Source of the DNA: Sweltsa coloradensis | Taxonomy: Eukaryota; Arthropoda; Insecta; Plecoptera; Chloroperlidae | Assembly (NCBI GenBank): GCA_024449915.1 | Contig: JAMZAV010000056.1 | Span: 434,001-498,000, forward strand | Length of the DNA: 64,000 nucleotides | Reading direction: 5' to 3' | Shown here: positions 45,901 to 58,818 of the stretch, one piece after another | Position numbering within the stretch: the stretch's first letter is position 1 | Layout of the letters: each line of letters starts with the position of its first letter | Notes under the pieces: generated by a model | Told to the model about the DNA's origin: nothing | The model's database searches: none | What the model saw: the letters and a program-made list of their open reading frames with translations, nothing else | Made by a program: the position numbers and the translations under genes

Positions 45901-48900
45901 TTTGCGGAAAACGATTTAAGGGGTTACAAAGAGCCAAAAAAAGTTTTTTTTTTTAAGACGGATTTTAGGGGGCTCAAAAAAATTTATGGGGTGAAAAGTA
46001 TTCAACTTTACACCTTTTTGGCATTTTCCGCGAAGGCGAGATAGAGACAAAAAGTTTTCACCATTAGTTTTTTAATTAAATGTTCATCAAAATCAACATT
46101 TTTTTTTTTTTAAAAAATAAAAATGGGATATCGTTTTTAACTTTTTTACTTGAAAATACAAGTTTTGCCTTTTTTGGGTTTGGTTTTTTTCTTTGTGGGA
46201 GTGAGCTTTATTTTTTTAACCCCCTTACGACTTGCTAGGGCCCCTAGGACCGCGGGAAAGACATGTTGGTTTTGAGAAAATGCTCATGAAAGTGGTTTTT
46301 TTGAGAGTTTTTTACTGCCCCAGCTCGCGGGTGTGAACCCAAAAGAGCTGAAATTTTTAAACCTCAACAGCTGTTGGCCCCCCCCAAAAAAAAAAAAAAA
46401 TACAGGTTTTCCCTGGATGAAGGACGGCCCGGAACGGGGTGTGAAATTTGAAAATTGCCTTAGTAACCCCTTGTCAAAAAAACGATTTTTTGGGGGTACC
46501 GTTTTTTTTACGGGAAAACGATTAAGGTTGGCTGTTTTTTTTGTGGGCTTTGGGGCCCCCTTTTTGGGGGGGGGGGTTTTTCCCCTTTTTGGTTTTGGGG
46601 GGGGGAAAAAGGTTAAATTTTTTTTTGTTCACCAAAAAAAACAAATTTTTTTTATTAAAAAATAAAAGTGGGATTTTTTTTTTAACTTTTTTACTTGAAA
46701 ACAAAATTTCCTTTTAGGTGTTGGGTTTTTTTTAAATGGAGTGAGTTTTTTTTTTTTAAAGCCAAATTACGTTGCTAGGGCCTAGGACGCGGGAAAGAAT
46801 GTTGGTCTCGAGAAGTGCTCATGAAAGTGGTTTTTTTAGAGTTCTTTAGCCCTAGCTCGGCCGGGTTGAACCAAAAGAGCTGAAATTTTAATCCTAAAAA
46901 AGCTGTTTGGGCCCCCCAAAAAAAAAACAAAAAATACATTTTCCAATCGGGTGAAAGGTAGGCCCGGGCGGGGGGTGAAATTTGAAAATTGGGCCCTTTG
47001 TAACCCCCTTTTCAAAAAAATCGATTTTGGGGGGACCGGTTTTTTTTTCGGAAATCGATTTAGGGGTTTACAAAGAGCTCAAAAAAGTTTTTCTTTTTTT
47101 GATGGGGCTTATAGGGGGCTCAAAATTTTAAATTTTTTGGGGGTGAAATGTCATTCAACTGACACCTTTTTATGGATTTCCGAGAATGGTGGAGATAGAG
47201 ACAAACGGTTTTTTACCATTTGCTTAAAAAAAAATGTTTTCAAAAACAACAAGTTTTTTTTTATTAAAAAATGAAAAGTGGGGGAAACGTTTTTTTAACT
47301 TTTTACTTACACATACAATTTATGCACTTAGGTGTTTGGTTTTGTCTTATGGCAGTGGGTTGATTTTTAAGCCCCCTTACGACTTGCTAGGGGCCCCTAG
47401 GACCGCGGGAAAGACAGTTGGTCTCGAGAAGTGCTATGAAAGTGGTTTTTTTTAGAGTTCTTTTTCTGCCCTACTCGGCCGGGTGTAACCAAATGACTGA
47501 AAATTTTTAAACTCAACAGTGTTGGCCCCCAAAAAATACAAAAAATCTAGGTTCCAATCGGATGAAAGGTACGGCCGTGAACGGGGTGGAAAATTTTAAA
47601 ATTGCCCTTTGAACCCCTTGTCAAAAAAATCGTTTTGGGGGGTACCGGTTTTTTTACGGAAAACGATTTAGGGCTTCACAAAGAGCTCAAAACGTTTTTT
47701 TTTTTAAGATCGGGACTTATAGGGTCTCAAAAATTTAAATTTATTGGTGGTGAAAAGTATTCAACTTGCACCTTTTTATGGCATTTTTCCCACGAATGGT
47801 GCAGATAGAGCAAACGGTTTTCACCATTTTGTTTTTGAATTATAATGTTCATCAAATTTAACAAATTTTTTTTTTATTAAAAATGAAAAGGGGATATCGT
47901 TTTTTAACTTTTTTTATTGACACATAAAAGTTATGCACTTTTAGTGTTTTGGTTTTTTTTCTTAGTGGCAGGAGCTTTTTTTTAAGCCCCCACGACTTGC
48001 TAGGGCCGCTAGGACCCCCGGGGAAAACATGTTTGGGCTCGAAAGTGCTAGAAAATGGTTTTTTGAGAGTTTTTACTGGCCCCAGCTCGTCCGGGTGTGA
48101 ACCCAAAAGAGCTAAATTTTTTAAACCTCAACAGCTGTTGGCCCCCAAAAAATAAAAAATACAGGTTCCCAACGGATGAAAGGTACGGCCCTGAACGGGG
48201 GTGGGAAAATTTTAAAAAATTGCCTTAGTAACCCCCTTTTCAAAAAAACGATTTTGGGGGGTACCGGGTTTTTTTACGGGGGGAAAAAACGATTAAGGCT
48301 TCACAAAGAGCTCAAAAAAAGTTTTTTTTTTTAAGATCGGACTTAGGGGTTAAAAAATTTAATTTTTTGGGGTGAAAAAGTATTAAAATTTACACCTTTT
48401 TATGGCTTTACCGAAAAAATGGGGAGATAGAGACAAACGGTTTTTACCCAAATTTTGTTTTGAATTATAATGTTTATCAAAAATCAACAATTTTTTTTTA
48501 TTAAAAAATGAAAAAATGGGGTATCGTTTTTTTTAAATTTTTTTCTTTACAAACAAGTTTTGCACTTTTAGGTGTTGGTTTTGTCTTAGTGGCAGTGAGC
48601 TGATTTTTTAAGCCCACTTTCGACTTGCTAGGGCCGCTAGGACCGCGGGAAAGACATTTGGGGCTCGAGAAATGCTCATGAAAGTGGTTTTTGAGAGTTT
48701 TTTACTGCCCTAGCTCGGCCGGGGGGGTGAACCAAATGGCGAAAATTTTAATCCTAAAAACTGTTTGGCCCCCCCCAAAAAATACAAAAAAAACTAGGTT
48801 CCAATCGGGGAAAGGTACGGCCGTGAACGGGGGGTTAAATTTGAAAAATTTCCTTTGTAACCCCCTTGTCAAAAAAATCGATTTTGGGGGTACCGGTTTT

Positions 48901-51103
48901 TGACGGGAAAACGATTTAAAGGGCCCTTTACAAAGAGCTCAAAAAAAGTTTTCCTTTTTTCAGATCGGACTTTTAGGGGGCTCAAAATAAATTTTTTGGG
49001 GGTGAAATGTCATTCAACTTGACAATTTTTATGGCATTTACCGCGAATGGTGCGAGATAGAGACAAACGTTTTTACCATTTGTTTTTGAATTATAAGTTC
49101 ATCAAAAAACAACAAATTTTTTTTTTTTTTAAAAAAAGAAAAGTGGGATATCGTTTTTTAACTTTTTTACTTGACACATACAAGTTATGACTTTTAGGTG
49201 TTGGTTTTGCTTTTGGCATGAGCTTTATTTTTTTGCCACTTCGACTTGCTAGGGCCGCTGGACCGCGGGGAAAGACATGTTGGTCTCGAGAAGTGCCCTG
49301 AAAATGGTTTTTTGAGAGTTCTTTTCTGCCCTAGCTCGTCCCTTGAACCCCCTGACGAAATTTTAATCCTCAACAGCTGTTGGCCCCCAAAAAAAACAAA
49401 AATACTAGGGTTCCAAACGGTTGGGGAAAAGGGACGGGCCCTGAACGGGGGGTGAAATTTGAAAATTTCCTTAGTAACCCCCTTTTCAAAAAAGTCGATT
49501 TTGGGGGGGCCGGTTTTTTTCGGAAATCGATTAAGGGGTTCACAAAGAGCTCAAAACGTTTTTCTTTTTAAGATCGGACTATAGGGGTCTCAAAATTAAA
49601 TTTTTGGGGTGAAATTCATTCAACTTTAACCTTTTATGGCATTTACCGAGAATGGTGCGAGAAGAGACAAAAGGTTTTACCATTATGTTTTTGAATTTTA
49701 ATGTTCATCAAAAACAACAATTTTTTTTTATTAAAAAATAAAAGTGGGATATCGTTTTTTTTAAATTTTTTACTTGACACATAAAGTTTTCACTTTTTGT
49801 GTTTGGTTTTTTTTAGTGGCAGTGAGCTTTATTTTTTAAACCCACTTACGATTGTAGGGCGCTAGGGCCCCGGGAAAGACAGTTGGGCTCGAGAAAATGC
49901 TCATGAAAGTGGTTTTTTTAGAGTTCTTTACTGCCCTGCTCGGCCGGGTGGAACCAAAGAGCTGAAATTTTTAATCCCCAAAAAGCTGTTTGGCCCCCCC
50001 AAAAATACAAAAAATACTAGGGTTTCCAAACGGTTGAAAAGGTACGGCCGGAACGGGGTGTGAAATTTTTAAAAAATTTCCTTAGTAAACCCCCTTTTCA
50101 AAAAAATCGATTTTGGGGGGGGACCGGTTTTTTTACGGAAAACGATTAAAGGCCTTCACAAAGAGCTCAAAACAGTTTTTCCCTTTTTCAGACGGATTAT
50201 AGGGGTCTCAAAATTTTTTTATTGTGGTGAAATGTCTTCAACTTACACCTTTTTTTGGGATTTACCGACGAATGGGGCGAGATAGAACAAACGGTTTTCA
50301 CCATTATGTTTAGAAATAATGTTTATCAAAATCAACAAGTTTTTTTTTTATTAAAAAATGAAAAGTGGGATATCGTTTTTTAACTTTTTTACTTGACACA
50401 TACAAGTTATGCACTTCTAGGTGTTGCTTTTGTCTTAGTGGCAGTGAGCTTGATTTTTTAAGCCCACTTACGACTTGCTAGGGCCGCTAGGACCGCGGGA
50501 AAGACATGTTGGTCTCGAGAAGTGCTCATGAAAGTGGTTTTTTGAGAGTTCTTTACTGCCCTAGCTCGGCCGGGTGTGAACCAAATGAGCTGAAATTTTA
50601 ATCCTCAACAGCTGTTGGCCCCCCAAAAAATACAAAAAATACTAGGTTCCAATCGGATGAAAGGTACGGCCGTGAACGGGGTGTGAAATTTGAAAATTGC
50701 CTTACTAAACCCTTGTCAAAAAAGTCGATTTTGGGGGGTACCGGTTTTTTGACGGAAATCGATTAAGGGCTTCACAAAGAGCTCAAAACAGTTTTCCTTT
50801 TTCAGATCGGACTTATAGGGGTCTCAAAATTAATTTATTGGTGGTGAAATGTCATTCAACTTGACACCTTTTTATGGCATTTACCGACGAATGGTGCGAG
50901 ATAGAGACAAACGGTTTTCACCATTATGTTTAGAATAATAATGTTCATCAAAATCAACAAGGTTTTTTTTTATTAAAAAATGAAAAGTGGGATATCGTTT
51001 TTTAACTTTTTTACTTGACACATACAAGTTATGCACTTCTAGGTGTTGGTTTTGTCTTAGTGGCAGTGAGCTTGATTTTTTAAGCCCACTTACGACTTGC
51101 TAG
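42979..51103 (+). repeat. Satellite array, second part, ~13 copies, mostly degraded sequence
   Basis: Same monomer and orientation as 28115-41227. From about 43000 to 50335 the copies are corrupted by inflated G, T and A runs, dropped bases and lost words, worst near 44050-44900 and 46380-46620. From about 50340 to 51103 the text is again nearly identical to the clean monomers. The array stops mid-monomer at GACTTGCTAG. Confidence 0.9.
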
Positions 51104-51420
51104 AACTTTATTTCGTGAAACAGCCCTCCACGAACCCAAATCAGACGTCCATTTTGAAATCTGACTCATATTAAGCCCACTTTTAAATCTACAGGGTACA
51201 TAATTTTTTTGATTTGTGCCATATAAATAACACAACCATATTAGGATCTACTGTTCTGAATTTGTAACAGATAAGTTAACTGAGCTCGTCTTACCATTCC
51301 GAGTCTTTAACACTTGTTTCTGGCGTCGCGACGCCCAACGACGCCCGGCGTCGATCAATGGAGCGACGGGAGCGACATACACATCAATCCCTTCGTCTTG
51401 ACGCCTGTTTTTCAAATTGT
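51104..51420. other. Single-copy spacer after the array
   Basis: No monomer homology beyond short words. GACGCC/GGCGTC-rich from about 51320 to 51420. No gene seen; the minus frame at 51248-51499 is not recognisable. Confidence 0.45.
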
Positions 51421-52014
51421 GTATGTTTATAGACGTGGCGTCGATATTACGCCACTGGCGACGCCGAAAGTGTGTCAGTTTTTTAATAAATAAATTCAAA
51501 TGCAGATATCTCGACTTACATAAGAGATAGAGACTTCTAGTTTACTGCACTGTCTGAGTAACGTCGAGACCTTAAATTTGACCCCATTGTTGATTCTCTG
51601 GGAGCATGGGATCGATAAGTCAGTCTCGGCAAGAGCTAATGAAATGCACTTTTTGGGGACTGTCGAGTGCCCTGGCGCGGCCCCATGACCTCCGAGCGAG
51701 CTCAATTCTTGCATGCACCAGGCCGTGGGCCCAACAAAAAATTTAAAAAAAATACTGGGATCTGATCTGATGAAAGGTATGGACGGTACAGTTGTGTGGA
51801 TTTTGAAACTTGTCATACTAACTAACCCCCTTATAAAATTGACAAAAATCGACAAAATTATGGGTGGCCGATAAGTCTAAGACGGAAAAGTAAACTAGAA
51901 GTCTCTATCTCTTATGTAAGTCGATATATCTGCATTTGAATTTTTTTATCAAAAAAGTTACGCACTTCCGACGTCACCAGTGGCGTAATATTGACGCCAC
52001 GTCTTTGAACTTAC
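51421..52014. mobile_element. TIR element whose interior is a diverged satellite monomer
   Basis: Arms 51432-51545 and 51890-52003 are near-perfect reverse complements (~114 bp; similarity extends to about 51421 and 52014), including GACGTGGCGTC, AATTCAAATGCAGATAT and AGAGATAGAGACTTCTAG. The interior (about 51590-51888) is colinear with the satellite: GTCTCGGCAAGAGCTAATGA, TGCCCTGGCGCGGCC, AATACTGGGATCTGATCTGA, TGAAAGGTATGG, TACTAACTAACCCCCTT and GGTGGCCGATAAGTC. Overall length (~594 bp) is close to the 621-bp monomer. No transposase ORF. Confidence 0.85.
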
Positions 52015-52828
52015 CATTTTTCTCTCTTTCTTTAACGGTTTTTTAGTAGATAATATGATTTTAATTACTGTCTCGATCGGTGCAGTCTATTATTTCCAAA
52101 ATATAATCAATCATTATGGTGTATAGGAGGGTAAGTTACTATGGTGACCAGGGTTCGAACCTCTGTAGAACTTTTTTTGGGTCGTGGAAAGATTTTTTGT
52201 ATTTATTTATACATAATTAATGTTTTTTTCTGTGCCTTTGTTCCACATTAAAAAGCATGTTTAGTTTCAATAAGTCTACTCGGAATGACTAAGGAATAAG
52301 GATGTATCTTAGTGTGATTATGATGAAAGAATCTGGAATACAATTTAGTATACTCTTTATTTAGCACATTCGCTATCTGCATATGATTTACACACATAAT
52401 CAACAGTTTTCAGAGTCCACAAATTCAAGATAATCGTCAATAACAATTAGTGTCGATATTGAGAAAAATAATTATAGTGTACATGAATGAACACATGAAT
52501 GCTATCTGTTTAAATACAAAATACACATTAATTTTTACATTTAACTTTTTCCAAGCTTAATAGATTTAAAAGCTAAGAGATGGTTACCTAAAAAAAAGGT
52601 TCGTTCTATCAACAAGATATTGTTACTATACAATTAATATTACTAGGCTACCAACAATAGTATCCAATAATCCAACTTAAATGTGTTACAAAAATTGCTG
52701 TAATAATAGCCTGCTATTTTAAACTTTGTGTAACTTCAGTTCATTATTTTGTCTGCATTTTAGGTGATTCGTATTATTTCGTTGTCTTCCTGTGTCAAAA
52801 AGTCTTTGAAACTGAATAGGATAGACAG

Positions 52829-52884
52829 TAAATAAATAAATAAATAATAAAAAATAAATAAAATAATAAATAATAAATAAATAA

Positions 52885-52919
<35 letters not shown>

Positions 52920-52922
52920 ATA

Positions 52923-52954
<32 letters not shown>

Positions 52955-52976
52955 CAAATTAATAAATAAATAAACA
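52829..52976. repeat. (AAAT)n microsatellite
   Basis: AAATAAAT runs with interruptions, partner of the left-arm run at 27253-27362. Confidence 0.95.
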
Positions 52977-53214
52977 CTGCAACCAGAAGGGCTATTCGGC
53001 TATTCCTCAGTTCGCTAGAGATGCAAAAGACACATTTCACAATTTATTTCATTCTAGAAAGGTGTTTTTAAATAATTATTACTACCATTAAAATATCTAA
53101 TAATGTTAGAAACCAAATATAATTATTACTTACCTAATACATATCGCATCAATATAACGGGCTAAACAATTTAAAGCAAGATTCTAACAATGAAATAAGT
53201 TGTGTGAGGCATCA

Positions 53215-53555
53215 CGCTAGCCCTCCTGCCCCTTGAGCAGTGCGAGGTACGGCGAGCGCCTGCCGGCCGCCGCGACCATGCTAGCGAGAGGCCTCGTAAG
53301 TTTGATCGTAATATTACGTGAGCCTAATCGGGAGCCCGAGCGACACACCCTCTCCTCTCGAGCGCCAAGCGCGTACTGATCGTACGAGTGCGATCGCGAG
53401 AGGAGTACGGAGACAGCGCTGCCGTCTCCCGGCGACGAGGCCAGCGGTGATGGGTAGGGTAGCAAGAGCGAGGCGGGCTCGGAGAGACGCGAGATCACCA
53501 GCCGCCAGCTGTTCAGACGAGACACTCGAGACGCATGCAGTATGCAGTAAGGTTT
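53215..53555. other. GC-rich, CpG-rich block in right arm
   Basis: Inverted partner of 26570-26860 and in better condition. Open frames exist on both strands (for example minus 53525-53217, 102 codons), but they have arginine/serine-rich low-information sequence and are not kept in the left copy. It is flagged as an unknown GC island, not a gene. Confidence 0.45.
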
Positions 53556-53825
53556 ATCGTTACTCGCACGTAAATTAATTTTTACGAAATGTTACGTAAT
53601 ACCACAGTAGGCCTAACATTTTTTTTCGACGCGAGTTTTAAAATTTATTGCTCAACATATCGGCAAAGTTGACGATTTTTTTTGTAAATGTTCTTATCAA
53701 AACAAATTTGCGGTAGCGATTTCGCAATAAGGATATCAATTCGATATCGTTTGGGAAACCCCTAGTTCAACACATAAACAGTTTAAATTTAACTTGTTAC
53801 ATAAATAAAAAAAATAAAAAAAAAT

Positions 53826-53862
53826 AAATTTTATTTAGAGTCTACCCACTCAGTATAAAATG
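53826..53862 (-). mobile_element. SINE-A tail fragment
   Basis: The minus strand reads ACTGAGTGGGTAGACTCTAA followed by an ATTT-type tail. It sits at the point where the left-arm segment 24085-26050 is missing. Confidence 0.65.
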
Positions 53863-55194
53863 TATAGAATGTATGCGCCTTATTTTCTTTTTAGTATGTA
53901 GTAATATTAATGTATGTAGCAGATAATTTGAAAGATCATTGAGTAGGAGGAGTTTTCATCCCAACATGTAAGTAATTGTATAATGAATTACAATAAAGAT
54001 TATTATTATTATTATAATTAATTGTTTCCTTGTGGCGTGAACCTTTTCCAAAATTTGAAATGGCCCACTAAAAATGCCACCCTTTGCCCTTTAGACACAA
54101 GTTTCAGATTTTGTTCAAGAACAATTATTACTCTTTAGTTAATACAGGTGCAACATTGAAAGTCGACATTTGTTCCATTTATGAACCTTGTGGTTGTTAA
54201 ATGGGACAGAACTAAAAACCACTGAAATAACCATAATATAACCATAACAAATTTACATTTTGAAATTTTTTCCCCAAAGCCTTTTGACAGGACTATGTAT
54301 GTAGGCAAAAATAAATAATGGATGGCTTGACAACATTAATTTACTTGCCATACAGCCTAGCCCTAGCCTATCGCTAATTTTGGGACCAGGGGTAGGCTTT
54401 GCCTACTTTAAAGAAAAGATTTTTGTTTACAGGACACCAGCTAGCTAATTTGTAATGAGACAGTTTGGGTCTCTGGTATGGTATTGTGTCTATAATTACG
54501 TTTTTAGGCTCATGTCCCAATTAGCAACCAGAATCAGTTTTATGAACTACATGCATGTGAACACTTTGGTTCATTTGGCCACAAAACTAGGTAAGTTAAT
54601 GATGAATTAATCACAATTGTTGTCACTTAGGCATAACAATGTCTCAATTAAGAGTTTAAGAATTTGAATGTAAATTATGTTTGTTTTCAACTTAGACAAC
54701 ATTTTTACTTTGGAGGTAGCAGAACAACCAAATTGAAATAAAAAATTATAAAGTATCAGCCACCTTGATTATTTTTTGTTTGGAGAAAGCAATACTTTAG
54801 TGGTTCCAACGAAAGAATGTAGATGTCTCGAAATTATTTTCCTAACATAACAACTTTGACAACTCTATTCACGCTAGCTCAGCGTGGATCTTGCACACGG
54901 AGGAACTCTGTGATATAGCTCAGATAATGTTTGTTTGGGTTGATAAAATATATCTCTTTCATACACAAAGGCGACATTCATTTTAACGCGCATTCATATT
55001 ACCCCCACCACTAAAAAGCATCTTCATACTTTCGTTGACACTAGTATACTGATGGCTGATGCCAACTTTTGGTGAACAAACTCAACTCTAAAATTAATAC
55101 AATCAGCTGATTAGTTATAGCCACCGTCCCATTTATGCACTATCACACCTCACAGAAAAGATAAACAAGTATGTAAACAATTTAATTTATATTT

Positions 55195-55405
<211 letters not shown>

Positions 55406-55668
55406 ATCAAATTCGTATTTAGAGTCTACTCACTCAGTCATATAACCGATTTTTTTGTTGGGGACAGTAAACCAAAGTGAACAAGCCAAGTGCAAGCTGC
55501 AGGTCTCAACGCAATCGAAGAGTGAGCGATAACCAACCAAAGTTCGATATTTTAATTATTTTTAATAGGAAATATAGCAATTAGTGGTATGGAGAGTGCA
55601 AACACCCGCGGATCAATGCCAGAATCAACAAGACCGTTTCAGAATAACCTAAGCCAAGAACTGATGGG
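55406..55668 (-). mobile_element. SINE-A, 5'-truncated
   Basis: The minus strand runs from CCATCAGTTCTTGGCTTAGG through CTTGTTGATTCTGGCATTG and CATACCACTAATTGC to GAGTGAGTAGACTCTAAATA and the ATTT tail. Confidence 0.82.
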
Positions 55669-56069
55669 ATTTTAAAATCTGAGTGGTCAAAATAAGGGTG
55701 CGGCCATTATTCGAGGCCGCCTATAATCGAGTGAATACAAGATTAATGGTCAGATAGGCCTACTATTAAGAAATTAACCTATACAACATTTTGGAAGTGC
55801 GCTCTGATATCGACAAACACACAAACTTACGTGACATAAATACAAACCAGAACTTCACATGGTTGTGTTGTGATCCAGAATAAACCTCTGCATTCCGCAT
55901 TAAACCGTGATTTGTTCGAGCGTATCCAACAGTTGTAGCCCAAGTAAGTACCCAACTGGTACTCGGTGCTACATGTCTTTAGGTGATTTCATGAACGTAC
56001 CTTTTAATGGCTTAATGCCTTAATACCAAAGTGCGGCTCGGTCAGCAAGGACCGTGGATCCAGGTCCGT
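55669..56069. other. Right-arm-specific stretch
   Basis: Not found in the left arm. Near 55690-55735 it holds GGTGCGGCCATTATTCGAGG and CCTATAATCGAGTGAATAC, which look like MITE-end text. No gene seen. Confidence 0.4.
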
Positions 56070-56310
56070 GATAACATCTTTGATATGATTGGCTGACTGA
56101 TTGGCTAGTTCTCCAGCTGACAGTAATGCTCCGCAGTAATGCTCCACAGCCTACCAACTTACCAAGGTCTGCTAGTTTGTATAAGCACCGCCACCTGTGA
56201 TATGATTGGCTGACTGATTGGCTAGTTCTCCAGCTGACAGTAATGCTCCGCAGTAATGCTCCACAGCCTACCAACTTACCAAGGTCTGTTAGTTTGTATA
56301 ATCAATGCCA
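56070..56310 (-). repeat. 116-bp tandem repeat at the outer edge of the right arm
   Basis: Two units plus a partial, reverse complement of 22131-22370 (ATGCTCCACAGCCTACCAAC at about 56149 and 56258). The minus frame reading the same peptide twice is a repeat artefact. Confidence 0.9.
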
Positions 56311-56712
56311 TTTATAAGAAACCTTTTCCTGAGTACCTCAGATAAAAACTTATTTAAGGTCTTTGAGTCTCCTTGCAGACCATGGCGCAATCACTCGGCG
56401 GTTTTCTGAATAGCTTTCATTATAAAGCAACCGAAAAATAGCATTGCAGCGTGCACGCTAGAAATCACCCAACGATATGTAGCACAGTGTACTGGTACCT
56501 CTTGCATTTTACCAGCGAGTCCACTTAAGAACGCATTTCCCTCTGCGCGTTATCCCTATCTTGCCTATGTTATTTATCTTAAACATACTTTCGTTAAATA
56601 AAAGACCTTACTGAAAATGATTACATATGTGTTATACTTTACACAAGGTTCCTGTAATAAGCTTAGATCTACGCCCTTGAGAGGTTGATTTAAAAAAAAA
56701 TTGTTTGAAACT
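56311..56712. other. Flank beyond the right arm, no gene seen
   Basis: No similarity to the left outer flank, which helps set the outer boundary of the inverted repeat. No ORF or repeat recognised. Confidence 0.4.
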
Positions 56713-57404
56713 AGGAAGCTTCGCAAACGCTTTTCAGTCGCGTTGTTGGATGAGCGTAATTGTTTAAAAACGAAAAAAACGTAAAATTGCGATTTTTATA
56801 AGAAATAATTATTCGTTTACGCTCATATTTCACACAAATATATGAATTCACAAAATTAAGGTTCTGTGAAAAACTGATTACAATCGTAATAAGCATGTAG
56901 GTATTATAAGTCAAAGAATTTTAAAAAAAATCGTAACATTTCAATTATCATGAGAAATAATTTTTCGATTACGCTCAAATTTCACACGAATATATCAATT
57001 CATTAAGTTAAAGGTTCTGTAAAAGTAATTACAATCGGATAAAGCATGTAGGTGTTACAAGCCGAAGAAATTTAAAAAAACGAAAAAAATCGTAAAACTG
57101 TGATTTTCATTACAAATAATTTTTTGATTACGCTCAAATTTCACACGAATATATTAATTCATAAAATAAGGGTTCTGTGAAAATATCATTACAATCGAAT
57201 AAAGCATGTAGATGTTAAATAAAGGTTCTTTGAAAATATCATTACAATCGAATAAAGCATGTAGATGTTAATAAACACACAATTTTTGTGTGTTTGTTAA
57301 CACAAAAATACAAAAAGAAAAAAAGAAATAAAGAAAAAAACATTCCGGATTTTTTTCTCCAGTGTAGTGAAATGGAATCTTTGCTACGCTTGCTACGCTC
57401 ATCC
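56713..57404 (-). mobile_element. Unclassified element with tandem ~150-160-bp repeats (right copy)
   Basis: Opposite orientation to 24811-25907: it starts GGAAGCTTCGCAAACGC and ends GCTACGCTCATCC. The tandem part (about 56770-57270) has TTCACACGAATATAT, GGTTCTGTGAAAA and AAAGCATGTAG at ~150-bp intervals. It lies outside the arm, unlike the left copy, so it is an independent insertion. Confidence 0.6.
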
Positions 57405-58310
57405 AAAATACACCTTACATACCTTAAATTTGACCACAAGTGCATTTTTGCATTTTTTGCATTGCAAATCTGCATTAAAATGCATTTGTAGGGATACTGA
57501 AAATTGGATAGCTTAGGAGCATAGATCTAGCTTTCCTGCAATTCAGAGCTTACATGAGTCTCCTGGCTCCAACTGTTTGGCACTCAAGCCTGTTTATGTG
57601 AGTAATGTTTTGTGTTGAATTGTGGCCGAGAAGTACCCTCTTAACGTAACATTTGGCACAATTACGTATTGGGTGTACATATCTGTTGAAATTGTTGATG
57701 ATCCGCCGTATCTTCCATTCAGAAGAATCAGAATCACATTTCTTCCGGTATAATTCCGGTGGAGGCGCGACTCAATCAGATTGCACAGCTGCGAAGTTCT
57801 GAAAGAATATAAACACGGTGATTAATTACGAGAAAATGCAAATTATAAAATCAAAATGTTAATGTTAACACTTCTAATGAAGATCAAACAATTAAGACAA
57901 TATTCCTATTATAACTTATTTTAAAATGGCTTTTACAAAATTATTAAAATTTAAATTCTACGAAATGCATTTTTTGTGAAATATATACAATATACCAGTT
58001 ACCTAAGAAGTTATGATGGAAGTTAGTAATGATTAATGAAGTATCTACTTGGGGTTGAAGTAAGTAATCAAATATCTATGCTATCATAATTCCCTTACAC
58101 TTACTTTATGACTTTATTTAAAATTTAAACAATAATGTAAATATTTCAATTGAATATTATTTTTGAATTACGTATGTGCGAGTAATCAGTAAATGTAACC
58201 TACATAAGCTTGAATTTGCTTTAATTGTTTCCCGTTTTCAAACGACATAGTGAGGATAGATGTGTTGGAAAAAATATTACGGTTGACTCTCCAACTATGG
58301 CCCATGGCCC
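57405..58310. other. Intergenic, no gene seen
   Basis: AT-rich sequence without recognised ORFs or repeat families. Confidence 0.4.
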
Positions 58311-58312
58311 AA

Positions 58313-58331
58313 CCCCCCCCCCCCCCCCCAA
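58313..58331. repeat. Poly-C tract
   Basis: About 17 C in a row. Three overlapping minus-strand frames crossing it are low-complexity and not considered genes. Confidence 0.85.
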
Positions 58332-58818
58332 AGGAGTACAAACGCTGAGCGGGTAGAGGTTTTGACAGTAGGTTCGGCAACGGGTACCCAACAGCTTCCG
58401 TTTCTTTGGGGGGGTCGAGTTGGGTTGGGTTGGGAAAAGACGGCAGTTATACATTGAACTGTACCGTTTTGTAAAAATGGATATGGAAATTTACTTATGA
58501 AGAATCTTCCATTGTAATTTTCCCCCAATTCATTTTCTATTGTCGGTATTTTTATTGAATGGCATTTTATATAAAAGCCATAGGGTAATTTATAAAATAA
58601 AAAATTGTTTGGACCGCCACCTCCACCATCACCCCAAAATAATTATGCGGAAATCGCATAGTTCATGTTATTTGACAATTGTTTCGACCCCCAAATCCCC
58701 AATCCGAGCCAAAATTTTCGGTACTACCCAAAACAACTAGACCATAGGTTTGTTACCTCTGAGATGTCGTACAGGGACGCAACATTCTCTCTGGCATTTG
58801 ACGTGTCGGTGTTGGGAG

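Noticed and set aside
28115..51103. Repeated open frames of 60-110 codons within the satellite
   Set aside because: They recur once per monomer, break whenever a homopolymer changes length, and show no protein family features.
26092..53765. One giant hAT element between TAGGGCTGCCCAACG (26092) and its inverted form (53765)
   Set aside because: Flanking bases are inverted (TGTTGAAC against GTTCAACA), not directly duplicated, and arm similarity continues beyond; the termini are merely part of the inverted arms.
58415..58436. Telomere-like (TTGGG) repeat
   Set aside because: Only three units, in a G-rich low-complexity setting.
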